Positions 1-10,229 of a DNA stretch of 55,710 bases are shown here, piece after piece (within the stretch, counting starts at the first letter, position 1; the number at the start of each line of letters is the position of its first letter). The stretch is from positions 191,558 through 247,267 of the forward strand of contig CAMPET010000060.1 in NCBI GenBank assembly GCA_946803715.1. Direction: 5' to 3'. The translations under genes and the position numbers were made by a program. The notes beneath the pieces are model-generated. The model searched no databases. It was given only the letters and a program-made list of their open reading frames with translations, and had not been told where the DNA came from. This DNA is from Beroe ovata. Lineage: Eukaryota; Ctenophora; Nuda; Beroida; Beroidae.

Positions 1-40
1 TGTGTGTGTGTGTGTGTGTATGTGTGTGTCCATGTGTGTC
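1..40. repeat. TG dinucleotide microsatellite
   Basis: The window opens inside a (TG)n tract with a few interruptions. Nothing gene-like is visible from here to about position 316. Confidence 0.9.
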
Positions 41-425
41 ACTGCCTATGCCCGTAAGTACTATGTAAAGTATACATAGCGCTAAGTTGAGTATTTTGCC
101 CACAGTCTATGGATACATTGTACATTAAGTAGCACTGACCTTATTACTATACATCTGTGAATGTGGACATTTACTCGTATATATGGCACAGCACATTTAA
201 TTAAGTTCAGCATATTGCTATACATTTCATAGAATGCGGTTATACAATATGTCACATGTACAATGTACACACTACACATTTATTCCACTGACGGCCACTG
301 TTAGCCGTCACTTTAGGTGACGACCATTCCTCGTGGGTTCACTATTACCACACACTGTATATACCGGGGATACTCAGCACCCATATCCAAAACAACACAC
401 TGATTTCACTATCCACTCCACACAG

Positions 426-557
426 GGTATAGAGGAGCAGGAGGCCGAGGAAGAGCAACATTCCTCCTCAGACGATCTCCTTGACGGAGAGGATGTTGCT
501 AACAACAACAAACAGGACTCCGATGTGCCCATTGAGTGTGAGGAGGACGACGAAGAG
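426..557 (+). CDS. Candidate acidic coding exon, gene unknown
   Basis: This is a 132-nt open stretch (44 codons) bounded by an AG acceptor (cacag at 421-425) and a gtgggt donor at 558. It encodes a Glu/Asp/Ser-rich peptide with runs such as EEQEAEEEQ and ECEEDDEE. No partner exon was found. The frame stays open about 40 codons past the donor and also upstream, so it could be one exon of a gene starting outside the window, or a chance ORF. No function is assigned. Compositional bias and the two splice sites are the only support. Confidence 0.3.
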
Positions 558-572
558 GTGGGTTCCGGGAAG

Positions 573-722
573 TGGGATCCGGGATCAGGTTGTTCTTGAT
601 CCGAGATCAGTTTGTTCTTGATCCGAGATCAGGTTGTTCTTGATCCGAGATGAGGTTGTTCTTGATTTGAGATCAGTTTGTTCTTGATCCGTGATCAGTT
701 TGTTCTTGATTTGAGATCTGTT
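573..722. repeat. 22-nt tandem repeat, about 6-7 copies
   Basis: Repeated units read approximately TTGTTCTTGATCCGAGATCA with small changes (CCG/TTT/CCGT variants). The core GATCCGAGATC is nearly palindromic. The repeat immediately follows the acidic exon candidate. Confidence 0.85.
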
Positions 723-2514
723 GGTTGTTTCAACGCGGAATCGAAACCGCGGGATTCTCTAATCTATTGACATGAGGCAGGTTCACATTAAATTGGTGGC
801 ACTTTACATGTGTCTATAGTGGCGATACTGTGTATAGTTGTGTATAGTTGTGTGTAGCTGTGTATTCAATTCTATTTACAGTATCATGTTCAATGTGTGT
901 CAATGAATACACAGTATCTATTCCGTTCATGTCAATGTAAAATACAGTGTTGTATAAAAAGACTCTAAATAGAATACCACTTTTTCTGTCACTTTGTATA
1001 GGCGTGGTAACTGGTAAAAAATAATACTTAACATGAGATCACCTGTTGTGTTTCGTAATCTGAATGACTAAACCGACTCTCATTAACTCCATCTTAGATC
1101 GCGTAACTTTAAGTCTTGAGTCGGCTCAAATATGACGTTTTAACAATGAAGTTTTCATCACTTCACAATCAAGATGGTCAAAAAATAACGTCGATCTAAT
1201 CAAAAGCAAAAAATTGAAGCAAATCAAAATTTTATATACATTATACATCCTCAGGAGGACTTGTGTTATAACGGGTACACGTTCGCTACACATGAGAGTG
1301 TCACTGATAAGGAAGTGTACTGTATCGGACTAATCGATGTTCTAACGAGGTACATGTCACGTGTTATTCAATAGCTCGGACTATCTATTAATTATAGTTA
1401 CAAATTGTTTTGTATATAATGAAAACCTGTAATATCGAGTTTTGGTGATTTTTTGGTGAATTTCATATTGGTATGTCCTAACTTGTACTTTCAGGTATAA
1501 CGCATCGAAGAGGGCCGCGCACACGGCAAAAACAATGAAACATGGGCCGGGTGCCGAAATAAGCACAGTAAAACCAGAGCAATACGCTAAACGTTTCCTA
1601 GAGTTCATGAACAACGCATTTGTCTAGGACTCACGCCTCATTTCATATATGAACATATAGATATATGTCTTTAAATTGTTGGTTTGTTATACCGTTGTAT
1701 TTACATCTTCTTCAATGTTGTTCCCTAGAAATTGTCGTAGTTGAAGAACGTCATGTACATTCAATCAAACGTGGGGAAACTTTTTGAAATTTGGTGAGGT
1801 CAGAGTTTAATAAGTTGTTGCAAATTTGACTTCAGCGATTGACAATCATAGAAGAAGGGAACTTTCGTTTAGCAAATGCAGGAAAATCATTTTTACATTG
1901 AAAGATTTAGTTTTTCGGCACTGATTTTCTTTGATTTCCATGAAACATTTCCTTGTGTGATGTTCGTGTTCTTTTTGGCACCGGTTCTTGCTTTTTCTGT
2001 TAATTAAGTTCGCTTTGTTTCGCTTGTGACACGCCTGTACTTGCAAAGTTAAGTGACACGCCTGTATTTGTTCTTGACCGAAGTTCAATCTTATGATTCC
2101 GATGCATTTTTCATGACACCATTCCTCTCTCAGACTAAGACAAGGATTTCAATTATCTCCCGTGCATGTCCCATGGCTAAAATATTTTTTATAATACAAT
2201 ACATTTTATTTTTATTTGTGTTCAATATTTATATGATGCAAGGTTGCTGATTTATGTTGAAAAAAGAAGTGTTGTGTAACGAAATTTCAAAAACCATCTT
2301 TGTCTAGCCATGCTTGGATCTGGTAACTCCCATGGTGTGTAAATGTGTGATGATATTTTTACATTTATGTACAATCTCATCGGTTGTCCCACTCGGCTCT
2401 TGAGAGAGGCCGTAATATATCTAAATCGACGTTGAAATTGTGACACTTATGGCAATTTGTGTTTTCGTAAGGCGCGAAGGAATATATATGTGTGTAATCG
2501 CGCATTGTGCAATT
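723..2514. other. Stretch without recognisable genes
   Basis: AT-rich sequence with short chance ORFs only. I found no splice-consistent coding exon, tRNA or clear repeat. Confidence 0.5.
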
Positions 2515-2529
2515 GACTGCGCGCGCGCC

Positions 2530-3310
2530 AGGCGCGCACGCGGCGTATACTGAATAAGGATGAAGGACCCTTGCTTGGCCTTGGTGGAATTGAAGTGCCT
2601 GATGCCTCGCCTCGGTGGAAGCGCATGATTTCGCTTGGCTACAGTTACACTATTGTCTGAAGATATAGATGCAAGCGAGCAAGCCGCAAATAAGTTTGCG
2701 CCGCGGCCGGGCCCGGCCGAGCGCGCAAAACGGAATTCTCGACAGGGCTTGCAGTTGCCGCGCCGGATGTTATCAGGTTATCTGTCAACTGTTTCTTGCG
2801 CGCAAGAAGCGCAAGCTGTGGACATGGACACAGGACAGATAACATCCGGCAAAACAGGGCCAAAATCTTTTATACAGTTTGTCTATCATTGTAGGATTTT
2901 ACCCTACCGTTGGTGCGCGCGATTTTCAATCATCGACAGGCAATGTATTGTGCACACGTTGCGCGCCCCTATTCTACTCAGTGAACTGAAAAGTCGTAGA
3001 AACGGAGACGCGCAGNTAGTATAGCGCAGCGCTAGCTATGCGCTAGTTTCCTCTAGGCGCGCGCTGGAAAGGGAAAAACTAAAATCCGGCAAGGTGGACC
3101 CGTGAGGCCGGCGCGCACGCGGCGTATAGCAGCCAGGCAATATAATGAATAATGACCCTTGCTTGGCCTTGGTGGAATTGAAGTGCCTGATGCCTGGCCT
3201 CGCCTCGGTGGAAGCGCATGATTTCGCTTGGCTACAGTTACACCATTGTCTTAAGATGCAAGCGAGCAAGCCGCAAATAAGTTTGCGCGCAAAACGGAAT
3301 TCTCGACAGG
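2530..3310. repeat. Near-identical direct repeats flanking the N at 3016
   Basis: A block of about 150 nt at 2557-2705 (TTGCTTGGCCTTGGTGGAAT ... CAAGCCGCAAATAAGTTTGC) recurs at about 3157-3295 with a few substitutions and small indels. The preceding GGCGCGCACGCGGCGTATA is also shared (about 2531 and 3111). The two copies lie on either side of the single ambiguous base, as expected when two haplotype versions were joined. A genuine tandem duplication is possible. Confidence 0.6.
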
Positions 3311-3316
3311 GCCAGG

Positions 3317-3418
3317 CTTGTAGGATTTCACCCTACCCTTGCTGGCGGGATTTTATCCCTGGCAAGGCGGGGCGGATTGAAAATCGCGCGCACCGACGGT
3401 AGGGTAAAATCCTACAAG
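3317..3418. mobile_element. Hairpin MITE, CTTGTAGGATTT family (copy 1)
   Basis: Terminal inverted repeats CTTGTAGGATTTCACCCTAC and GTAGGGTAAAATCCTACAAG enclose a GC-rich centre. No coding sequence. Related copies lie at 18945-19040 (with target-site duplication) and at about 39784-39870 (right end lost). Inserted within the GC-rich cluster. Confidence 0.75.
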
Positions 3419-3907
3419 GCCAGGCCGGCAGGCCAGGGTCTGTACAGTGTACAATCTGTCTATCATTGATCGACAATAACACTAATACACTGCACTATTG
3501 CAATTGCATTTTCAGCTGCAAGGCCCGGACCTGCTGCTAGGACCGGCCCAGCCCGGCCCTGCTGTCGCTAGGCCCTGTTGAGCGTTAGCGGCGCATAAAA
3601 CCAGCGTCTATCATCGACAGGCGATGTATGGGTGTGTTGCCACACGATAAAATAAGCAGTTACTGTGCGGCGCGCGGTGATTATGGCTGTTGAAATTTCG
3701 TCGAAGTTGCTTTCGCGTTGGATATTCGCAAATATGATAGCGCATTATCCTGACTTCTCAATATCGAATTTTATCTTCCATTTGGCAGTTACTGGTGAGT
3801 GTCAGTTCCCTGCTCCGTCAATCTCACTACATCCTTGTGTCAGATTTCAGGCCGTTACTCCCTGTTTTTTTCTTCAGGTTGTTCCGTTACTTATAAAACA
3901 GCTCAAC

Positions 3908-5110
3908 ATGTCCGGAGGTTTAAAGGTTCTAGCCCTTGACAAGAAGGATGTCTCCAAAATGCTGGCTGCTGGCACCCATTTGGGGGCTGGAAACGTAAAT
4001 TTTCAGGTGAGTTCATCCCTTTCCAGTCAAGACTCCATTTAATCCTGTGGAACAGTACACGTAGATGCTGAAAGCAAGGATGTAGCTTGCGCTAACAGAG
4101 AATGTTTCAGATGATGAGCTACGTATTCAAGAAGAAGCACGATGTTAGTATCATTGATGTCAAGAAGACGTGGGAGAAACTCCTGCTGGCTGCTCGTGTG
4201 ATCGCAAGCATTGAGAACCCAGCCGATGTGTGTGTCATCTCGTCTAGGAATTATGGACAGGTATGTGACTTCACCTGTCGTTAGTTACGAAGCATGAAAT
4301 TTTGGAAGATGTGCTCTCAATGCACGTTTTCCCACGGAGTTATGCAATAGGAAGTGCTCAACGTTCATCTCTGTCAGTTATCATGTGACAGTGGTTGGAA
4401 AATTGAGTCACAGCCGGAACTTAAACTTTATTCTGAATGATAAACAGACTTTTGTACTCAATCTCTGCTTATTTCAGCGTGCTGTCCTGAAGTTCGCTCT
4501 GCACACCGGGGCCACAGCCATTGCCGGTCGATTCACACCAGGAACATTCACTAACCAGATCCAAGCTGCGTTCAAAGAGCCCCGACTCCTTGTTGTGACT
4601 GACCCTGCGGCTGATCACCAGGCTATTATCGAGAGTAGCTATGTCAACATTCCTGTCATTGCTTTCTGCAGCACTGACTCACCCACCAAGTATGTCGACG
4701 TGGCAATCCCGTGCAACAACAAGGGCATCCACTCAATTGGTCTGATGTGGTGGCTACTTGCCCGTGAGGTTAGGAGAATGAGGGGCGATACATCACGCAC
4801 CACTGAGTGGGACGTGATGCCTGATCTCTACTTCTTCCGAGAGGAGACAAAGGAGGAGGATGAGGAACCAGTTGTTCCCGATGTTGCGCCAGTCGCCGAA
4901 ACATTCAACGCTGCGCCCGCAGTCACTGGAGATGCATTTGCCATAGCTGATGCTGCCGCACTGGAGCAGCCCGCCACAATGATTGCCCCGGCATCTACAT
5001 TTGCCGGCAAGGAGGAGTGGTCGAGCAGCGAACCCGTTGCTACGGAGTGGAGTGCTGGATCCGGTCCAGATTGGGGAGCAGCTGACGCCAACAACTGGCA
5101 TGAATCTTAA
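3908..5110 (+). CDS. RPSA: 40S ribosomal protein SA (uS2)
   Basis: Three coding exons, 3908-4006, 4111-4260 and 4478-5110, all with GT-AG borders and phase-0 junctions, give 293 residues (about 295 in mammals). It starts [15 protein letters not shown] and continues with the uS2 core: [41 protein letters not shown] and [20 protein letters not shown]. The C-terminal tail is acidic and Ala-rich and keeps W-containing repeats ([27 protein letters not shown]) typical of animal RPSA. Its role is a structural protein of the small ribosomal subunit. An acceptor (tcttcag at about 3878) lies about 30 nt before the ATG, so a 5'-UTR intron or trans-spliced leader is likely. RPS15A follows 160 nt downstream on the same strand. 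Confidence 0.97.
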
Positions 5111-5270
5111 ACCACATTCAGCCAGTTTTAATTTATCTTAAGTGCTGTTTCTTCACTGCTTACATGTATAATTTCTTTCTGAACACTAGTATGCAAACAT
5201 GTTCGAACCTTCCCATGATTTGTAAGCAGTTTCTTCTCTCATAGCAAAGTAGTACCAAAACCACGTCACC

Positions 5271-6314
5271 ATGGTGCGAATGGATGTTCTTAACGACGCC
5301 TTGAAGGTGATCTACAACGCAGAGAAGAGGGGAAAGCGACAAGTGCTGGTCAGACCATCGTCCAAAGTCATCGTCAAATTCCTCACTGTTATGATGAAAC
5401 ATGGTATGTGAACTCCTAGTCAGAAGGTGAAATTCTTAATTCAAATTATGTCTGGTGACTATAATACAGCCTCAAGGCAGCGACGATTTTGCTCGAAAAA
5501 CAGCGTTACATCTACTAGAAACCATAATTGTACTTGCAATCATTCCTTCAGCTTGCACAAGGTTAATTTGAAGAAACTTTGGACCAAACTTAGGTTGAAT
5601 TTGCTGCTAACTTGAAATATATTATCCCGTATTTTAGTGTCGAGCAGCAGCATTTCCAATCTATATTTGGCACCCATAGTCGATAATGAGCACTGAGCCT
5701 GGACATGCACCAGCTTATACTCATTGCCACACGGGGTAAGACAGCAATTCTCAGAAATGACGTCACGTTCCCACTTGACTATTTGAGAGTTCTAAATTTA
5801 CACGGGTGGCTGGCTGGTATTTCTCGTGTTGTTCTAACAACATGAGCATTACACGAGGTCCAATACCTGTTACATTGAGCCCACTCGGCTTTCAAAATCA
5901 AAGGGATAGAAATGTCATGTCTAATATGTTTATTTTAGGTTACATTGACGAGTTTGAGGTTGTGGATGACCACAGGGCTGGTAAGATCGTGGTGATGCTC
6001 AACGGTCGACTGAACAAGTGTGGTGTCATCAGTCCCCGGTTCGATGTCTGTGTCACTGACATCGAGAAATGGACCACTAGCCTTCTGCCTTCGCGTCAGT
6101 TCGGGTAAGTTGCTCCTTCATCAACTGTTATCTTACTTTTCATTACACCCAATCGCAGTTTCTCCTCCTATCCACGTGTTTCGTTGTCACGGTGATCATT
6201 CACGGTTGCTTCCTCCGCAGAAAGCTCGTCTTGACGACATCGTCCGGAATCATGGACCACGAGGAAGCGAGGCGGAAACACACCGGAGGAAAAATACTCG
6301 GATTTTTCTACTAA
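5271..6314 (+). CDS. RPS15A: 40S ribosomal protein S15a (uS8)
   Basis: Exons 5271-5403, 5939-6104 and 6221-6314 join in frame (phases 1 and 2) to give 130 residues, the exact family length. The start [20 protein letters not shown], the middle [15 protein letters not shown] and the end [11 protein letters not shown] are hallmark uS8 segments. The start context CACCATGG is ideal. It is a component of the 40S subunit. A pyrimidine-rich acceptor (ttcttctctcatag) ends at 5243, 27 nt before the ATG, with only about 130 nt after the RPSA stop. Intron 1 (5404-5938) holds a hairpin-rich stretch near 5745-5873 that could be an H/ACA-like RNA, but I could not find a clear H box. The snoRNA host gene begins less than 130 nt after the stop codon. 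Confidence 0.98.
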
Positions 6315-6547
6315 ATGATCCGATTATTAATTAGTTTTTATTTATTCATTTCCGAGATTTACTGCAGTCTTACCCTTTCAAGAAGTTTGTTAGACATTGT
6401 AACTTCTCAATCATGGCATATACTGACCACTGATGTTTTGCAGGCTGTAGCTATGTCATCAATATCCAGAACAGCGAGTTTAGTCCAACATCCTCGTGCT
6501 AATTACGGTAAGTCCCTAAGTGATCCGCTGCATAGTTTCATGACATG

Positions 6548-6940
6548 AAGTGGTGTCAGCGGTATGCTGTGACGTGCAATTGTGTATATGTCATGGAATG
6601 TAAGAAAGTGGTGTCTGCGGTAGGCTGTGACGGGCAATCATGTATATGTCATGGAATGTAAGAAAGTGGTGTCAGGCATGTTGTGACGAATAGTGTTGTT
6701 TGCGTGATGGAATGTTATCTAGTGGTGTCAGCGTTACGCTGTGACGTACACTGTACAGTGGTGTACACGTCATGGAATGTTGTGTCCGCAGTGTATGCAG
6801 TAGGGTATACGTCATGGAAAGTGGTGTCAGAGGTATATTGTGACAAAAAATGTTGTATGCGTCTTGGAGTGGTGTCAGCAGTTGAAGTTGTGACGAAGAG
6901 ATGTGTTAATATGTCATAAAATGAAATGGTGTCAACTAGA
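6548..6940. repeat. Imperfect ~58-nt tandem repeat in a host-gene intron
   Basis: Seven or eight degenerate units, each with gtggtgtcagcggtatgctg followed by tgac and, later, atgtcatggaatg. Each unit can form a small hairpin (GTCAGC...GCTGTGAC). The repeat fills most of intron 6508-7136, which otherwise has no recognised snoRNA. Confidence 0.8.
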
Positions 6941-7221
6941 GGGGATGCTGTATAGAAGGACAGTTTCCTGTTAATGTTGACTAGAATAATCTTAGCCTCA
7001 CTTAAACATTGGATTGACACTGTTGTCTATTCAATACCTGTCTCGGGGTACAGCCATGATTTGAAACGTACCTTATTTCAGCTAATATTTCTCTAAATTC
7101 CAATTTGAAATTATGTCCAATACGATATCATTTCAGGTCCTGAAAACAGCAAACGAATTCATCATTTTCACATATATATATGTAAGTTTCCTGTGCTGTC
7201 TTCCTTCAGATTGACATCTTA

Positions 7222-7307
7222 TTGTGTGATGAGAGTCTTTGATAATGATGTGCCACTGACATTGTCAGTACACGTTAATCATGATATCATTCTGCAATAC
7301 TGACAAC
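7222..7307 (+). ncRNA. C/D snoRNA, predicted guide for 5.8S Gm75 (SNORD96-like)
   Basis: C box GTGATGA at 7226-7232, D' CTGA at 7256, C' ATGATAT at 7281 and D CTGA at 7300-7303. The antisense element before D (ATTCTGCAAT) is complementary to the conserved 5.8S segment ATTGCAGAAT. By the D+5 rule the paired base is the G of ATTG, which corresponds to human 5.8S G75, the SNORD96 target. The terminal stem is weak. Confidence 0.7.
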
Positions 7308-7463
7308 TAATGAGTTCATTGATGACTTAGTTTCGGAAATATTGCATTGCTAAATTGTAAATTTTCAGGTTGGTAGCAGTGATTTGTGAATGAATTTCGA
7401 TCTGCAAACTACATGAATAGTGTAAGTTTTATGCTGGAGGTTTATAGTGTCATTTTTTCTCGA

Positions 7464-7545
7464 ATAATTGTGCTGCGAGTCTTTGATAATGATCTATGTG
7501 TAATTAACACAACTCGTGGTATTATTCTGCAATACTGAATGAACT
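7464..7545 (+). ncRNA. Second, decayed copy of the 5.8S Gm75 snoRNA
   Basis: It shares gagtctttgataatgat and tattctgcaatactga with the copy at 7222-7307, including the identical D guide (D box 7535-7538). The C box is degraded: gtgctgcga stands where the first copy has gtgtgatga. It is probably a duplicate losing function, or one using another C box. Confidence 0.5.
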
Positions 7546-7661
7546 TCTCTGTTCTGTTCTGTTCATTGTATCAAATTTTCTTCTAATAAGCTGCATTTCA
7601 GTCTAGAGATTTGAAAGATAGCGGTGAAACTGTTTCCGATGTAAGTGCGAGCCTTGTTCAA

Positions 7662-7748
7662 TATGAAATTGATGATACTGAAAATGATGAAAGAATTGCT
7701 ACTGAATCACATTGATGTTAAATATTAGCTCTATCTGATACCAATTCT
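7662..7748 (+). ncRNA. SNORD44: C/D snoRNA, SNORD44-like (18S Am166)
   Basis: C box TGATGA at 7670-7675, D' CTGA 7702-7705, C' TGATGT 7713-7718 and D CTGA 7735-7738. Flanks gaaattg and caattc can form the terminal stem. The guide ATTAGCTCTA before D pairs with 18S TAGAGCTAAT, and the fifth base upstream of D faces the A corresponding to human A166. Vertebrate U44 ends with the same ATTAGCTCTA element before its D box and is hosted by GAS5. Orthology is inferred from the guide only. Confidence 0.8.
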
Positions 7749-7884
7749 AGGACGAATCGTCAAGTTCTCCTCCTTTCCATCTTGCTCAACACACCCCTAT
7801 TTCAGGAATTTTAAATGATGCATCATTTGCTGTTTCATGCGATGAAGTGATGTTTCTGATGATGCAATGGTGCTTCATCCCGAG

Positions 7885-7968
7885 GTTCGTTGATGATTTC
7901 TCTCGGTGTGTCTCGTTTCCAATCCGTGTAAATGATGAGACAGTCCCGCTTGCCCTCCAGCTGATTTT
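7885..7968 (+). ncRNA. C/D snoRNA, guide for 18S A590 (SNORD62 / yeast snR41-like)
   Basis: C box TTGATGA at 7890-7896, C' ATGATGA 7932-7938 and D CTGA 7961-7964. The guide CTTGCCCTCCA is an 11-nt perfect complement of 18S TGGAGGGCAAG. The D+5 position falls on the A methylated at human A590 (yeast A541). The terminal stem is poor and no clean D' box is seen. The intron it shares with the SNORD44-like RNA is longer than the others, so a small exon between them may be missing. Confidence 0.7.
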
Positions 7969-8165
7969 CATTGATGAAGTGGTTCTGATGCGAATCTCAT
8001 GAATTCGACTTTCAGTTGTGGTTCGAAATGATCCTCAGTTATAAAAATTCCAGGATACTCAATGGTTGGCGAAGTTCTAAATTGAGAGTTCATCCATCGA
8101 ATGGAGTACATCATAAGACAAGATGGTAAGTTAAAACTCCATGATATACTGAACTGAAATTCCTC

Positions 8166-8240
8166 GGGATAAATGATGAACTTTGCTACTCTTGACTGTC
8201 TGAATGACGACACTCATCATCACCAAGATCGCTGACATCC
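8166..8240 (+). ncRNA. SNORD24: C/D snoRNA, SNORD24 (U24)-like
   Basis: Full set of boxes: C ATGATGA 8173-8179, D' CTGA 8200-8203, C' ATGACGA 8204-8210 and D CTGA 8232-8235. Flanking ggat and atcc form a terminal stem. The D guide CACCAAGATCG is the same as in vertebrate U24 and pairs with 28S GATCTTGGTG. The segment ctttgcta after the C box also resembles U24. In vertebrates U24 sits in an RPL7A intron; here it sits in the non-coding host. Confidence 0.88.
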
Positions 8241-8829
8241 TTATTGTTCACTCTGGACAGTTGTCCATTCCTCTGGGTATCAGAACCCTCACCATGATTA
8301 ATTGCAGGTTATCAAGGAGCTAAAGAACCTAAACAGTGGCCTACTTCGAACCCTGGTTAGTTACTTGCCGCTATTAAATAAGCCCTCATTCAAGTTGTGG
8401 CAACATTGATCGGTCGCAGATGTTTCTGTATTCTACCGCGCGCGCGGTTACATATCAGTTCACAAAGGCTCCCAGTTTCACAATCGATGAAGAAATTTTT
8501 AGCGCGCGCGCGATATTGCGCGGTCATGTATGTATATACATTGCCATGTACATTCAGAGCCAGGCGTTGCATTGAGGTTTTCTATTTGCGAATGTAAATG
8601 TATTCGTGAACCCGCCCTCAGTGCTAGATGAACTGGCTAATTAAGGCTCTGTCAACTATTTGACTGGGCGTCTGCCTAGCCTTACAACTTTGCAAGTCCT
8701 GCAACATGGTCGATTTCTATTTACTAGCCGTTGGCTCAACTAAATTGAAACTTATTTTCAGATCACGATATATTCAGCTGATAGACTTTATTTCCAACAA
8801 CAGGTAAGATGAATTCTTGTATTGATAAA

Positions 8830-8965
8830 TTTCACACGGGTCAGTCAGCGTCAAGGAATCAACCACTCCTTGACGCGTTACACTAGTGTGAGAGGAAAGC
8901 AGCATGTCTCCTCTCTGTCTGCACTGTTTTTGTGTGGGCAGAGCAGGGTCCTTGCTCGAATGAGG
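8830..8965 (+). ncRNA. Candidate H/ACA-type RNA in a host-gene intron
   Basis: The 5' hairpin has a lower stem TTTCACAC/GTGTGAGAG, an internal loop like a pseudouridylation pocket, and a perfect 10-bp upper stem GCGTCAAGGA/TCCTTGACGC. It is followed by AGAGGA at 8891-8896, which fits the ANANNA H box. A second hairpin (CTCTGTCTGCAC/GTGTGGGCAGAG) follows, but I could not place a convincing ACA box. Confidence 0.45.
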
Positions 8966-9170
8966 GTCTATCACGATTGTGTGCTCTAGGAACTCTTAAC
9001 ACAAACTGTTGAGCCTGCACAATCGATCGATTTACGAAATTCGTTTTATTTACTCTTTTTCTGGTCAGGCTGCGTGAGTCCTAGACCAACTGATCTCAAC
9101 CCTGAATCAACGCATTTGGTGAGTCACAATGATGCTGATCCTCTCCACCTACACGCACGTCTCCTTAAGG

Positions 9171-9323
9171 CCACAACCTGACACTATTACTGTTACCAGT
9201 TCTTTAGTGTGGTGGGTGTGTAACAGCAGCCACCACACTACAGTCACTGGTCTCAGAGTGTCAACTGCGCTCAGTAGTCCATAGGTTGTGTTCGAGTCAT
9301 GGACGTGCGAAATTACAATCACC
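9171..9323 (+). ncRNA. Strongly structured RNA candidate, type uncertain
   Basis: Nested complementary blocks form a long hairpin: ACAACCT/AGGTTGT, GACACT/AGTGTC, ACCAGT/ACTGGT and a perfect 10-bp top stem AGTGTGGTGG/CCACCACACT. A second small stem GTCCAT/ATGGAC (about 9270-9303) is followed by ACA near 9316. It may be an H/ACA RNA without a clean H box, or another structured RNA. It occupies host intron 9119-9476. Confidence 0.4.
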
Positions 9324-9582
9324 ACGTGCTGTCAGTTTTTGAAAACACGTGTTTTGATTTGATGGTTATATTTGGGCAGTGTCTGTCTACAACTATCAGT
9401 TCATACAAGTCATCATACGATTTGATTATTTTGGACTGACAGTGACATTCCTTCAATTACAATTCTTTTCCTTCAGTGAAACGTGTACACTCTGGACTCA
9501 ATCTTGGTACAGGGAACCTCATCATACTTTGCCAAGGTACTGTATGAGAACAATTGAAGAGTTCGTTGTATGAGTTCGTTCT

Positions 9583-9656
9583 CAATCAAATGATGATTAT
9601 CTTAATCTGTACACCTAACTGACAGTTAAAATACTCTAATTTTTTGCTGACAATTT
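9583..9656 (+). ncRNA. C/D snoRNA, guide for the 18S AAAAAATTAGAG region
   Basis: C box ATGATGA 9590-9596, D' CTGA 9619-9622 and D CTGA 9647-9650. The guide ACTCTAATTTTTT before D is complementary to the conserved 18S segment AAAAAATTAGAGT. The predicted position lies among the As, matching yeast Am796 (snR53). The D' guide has no target I recognise. Confidence 0.7.
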
Positions 9657-9795
9657 CTTGCTTTACTGATGTGCGAATGATGATAATGCATTTCTCTAAA
9701 TCATTTGTATTTCAGAGTTTCAGAGGCTTAATATCGAATGAATATCGGGAAAACTCGTTTTTTTGGTGAGTCAGTATTCAGTGGCTACTATCTAT

Positions 9796-9866
9796 TTTCA
9801 TTGATGATGATACTTTCTGCTGGAATACACAATGTCAGTCATATCCTCTAAGAAGTACTGAAAGCT
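9796..9866 (+). ncRNA. C/D snoRNA, SNORD61-like (18S Um1442)
   Basis: C box TGATGATG from 9802, D CTGA 9858-9861, with flanks tttca and tgaaa giving a terminal stem. The guide CTCTAAGAAGT pairs with 18S ACTTCTTAGAG. The D+5 base faces the U corresponding to human U1442, the SNORD61 site. Confidence 0.75.
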
Positions 9867-9999
9867 TAGGATTACTCATACAATTCTGCTATTGTGTTTC
9901 ATCAGAATCTAATTCCTAACTATCAACAGGACAACCATTATAATCTCTGGTCACGTGCACATGGTAAGGTTCTTGTGATGCTTGACGATGCTTTCCATT

Positions 10000-10069
10000 A
10001 CCATCTCAATGATGTACTTTAGTACCTGATATACCTGATGTTTCGTACACTAGATAGTATCTGAGGATG
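10000..10069 (+). ncRNA. C/D snoRNA candidate, guide for 28S TACTATCTAG
   Basis: C box ATGATGT 10009-10015, possible D' CTGA at 10026 or 10034, D CTGA 10061-10064. Terminal stem catctca/tgaggatg. The guide CTAGATAGTA is complementary to the conserved 28S segment TACTATCTAG, a known methylated neighbourhood. An alternative start with GTGATGC at 9975 is possible. Confidence 0.55.
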
Positions 10070-10229
10070 GCATATCATTATCATTATGTGTCCCTGTGAA
10101 GTAGCGTGTATCATCATTCTCTCCCTCTCTCCTCAGGTTTCACAGTGGAAGTGGCTCATCTTTTCCTATAGTTGTTTGCCGATTTAAATAGCAGGTAATT
10201 GTTGTCAGAGCTCTCGCATGCTCTTCTTC

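Larger units (their letters stand above)
2515..3640. repeat. GC-rich hairpin-element cluster with an assembly join
   Basis: A dense cluster of GCGC-rich palindromic modules: pieces of the TTGCCGGATGTTATCTGTCC hairpin family (about 2765-2850), the cacacgttgcgcgcccc / actgaaaagtcgtagaaa module (about 2950-3010) and the CTTGTAGGATTTTACCC family (3317-3418). The short ORFs here follow from inverted GC-rich repeats and are not genes. An N at 3016 separates two similar copies (see the direct-repeat entry). Confidence 0.75.

Noticed and set aside
725..765. ggaatcgaaaccgcg as a tRNA T-arm
   Set aside because: The T-loop lacks the invariant bases and no other tRNA arm is nearby.
2635..3402. ORFs through the GC-rich cluster
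   Set aside because: They follow from inverted GCGC repeats open on both strands, and one crosses the N.
7805..7870. Extra C/D snoRNA between the SNORD44- and SNORD62-like RNAs
   Set aside because: Several TGATG and CTGA motifs are present, but spacing is too short (about 50 nt) and no guide matches rRNA.
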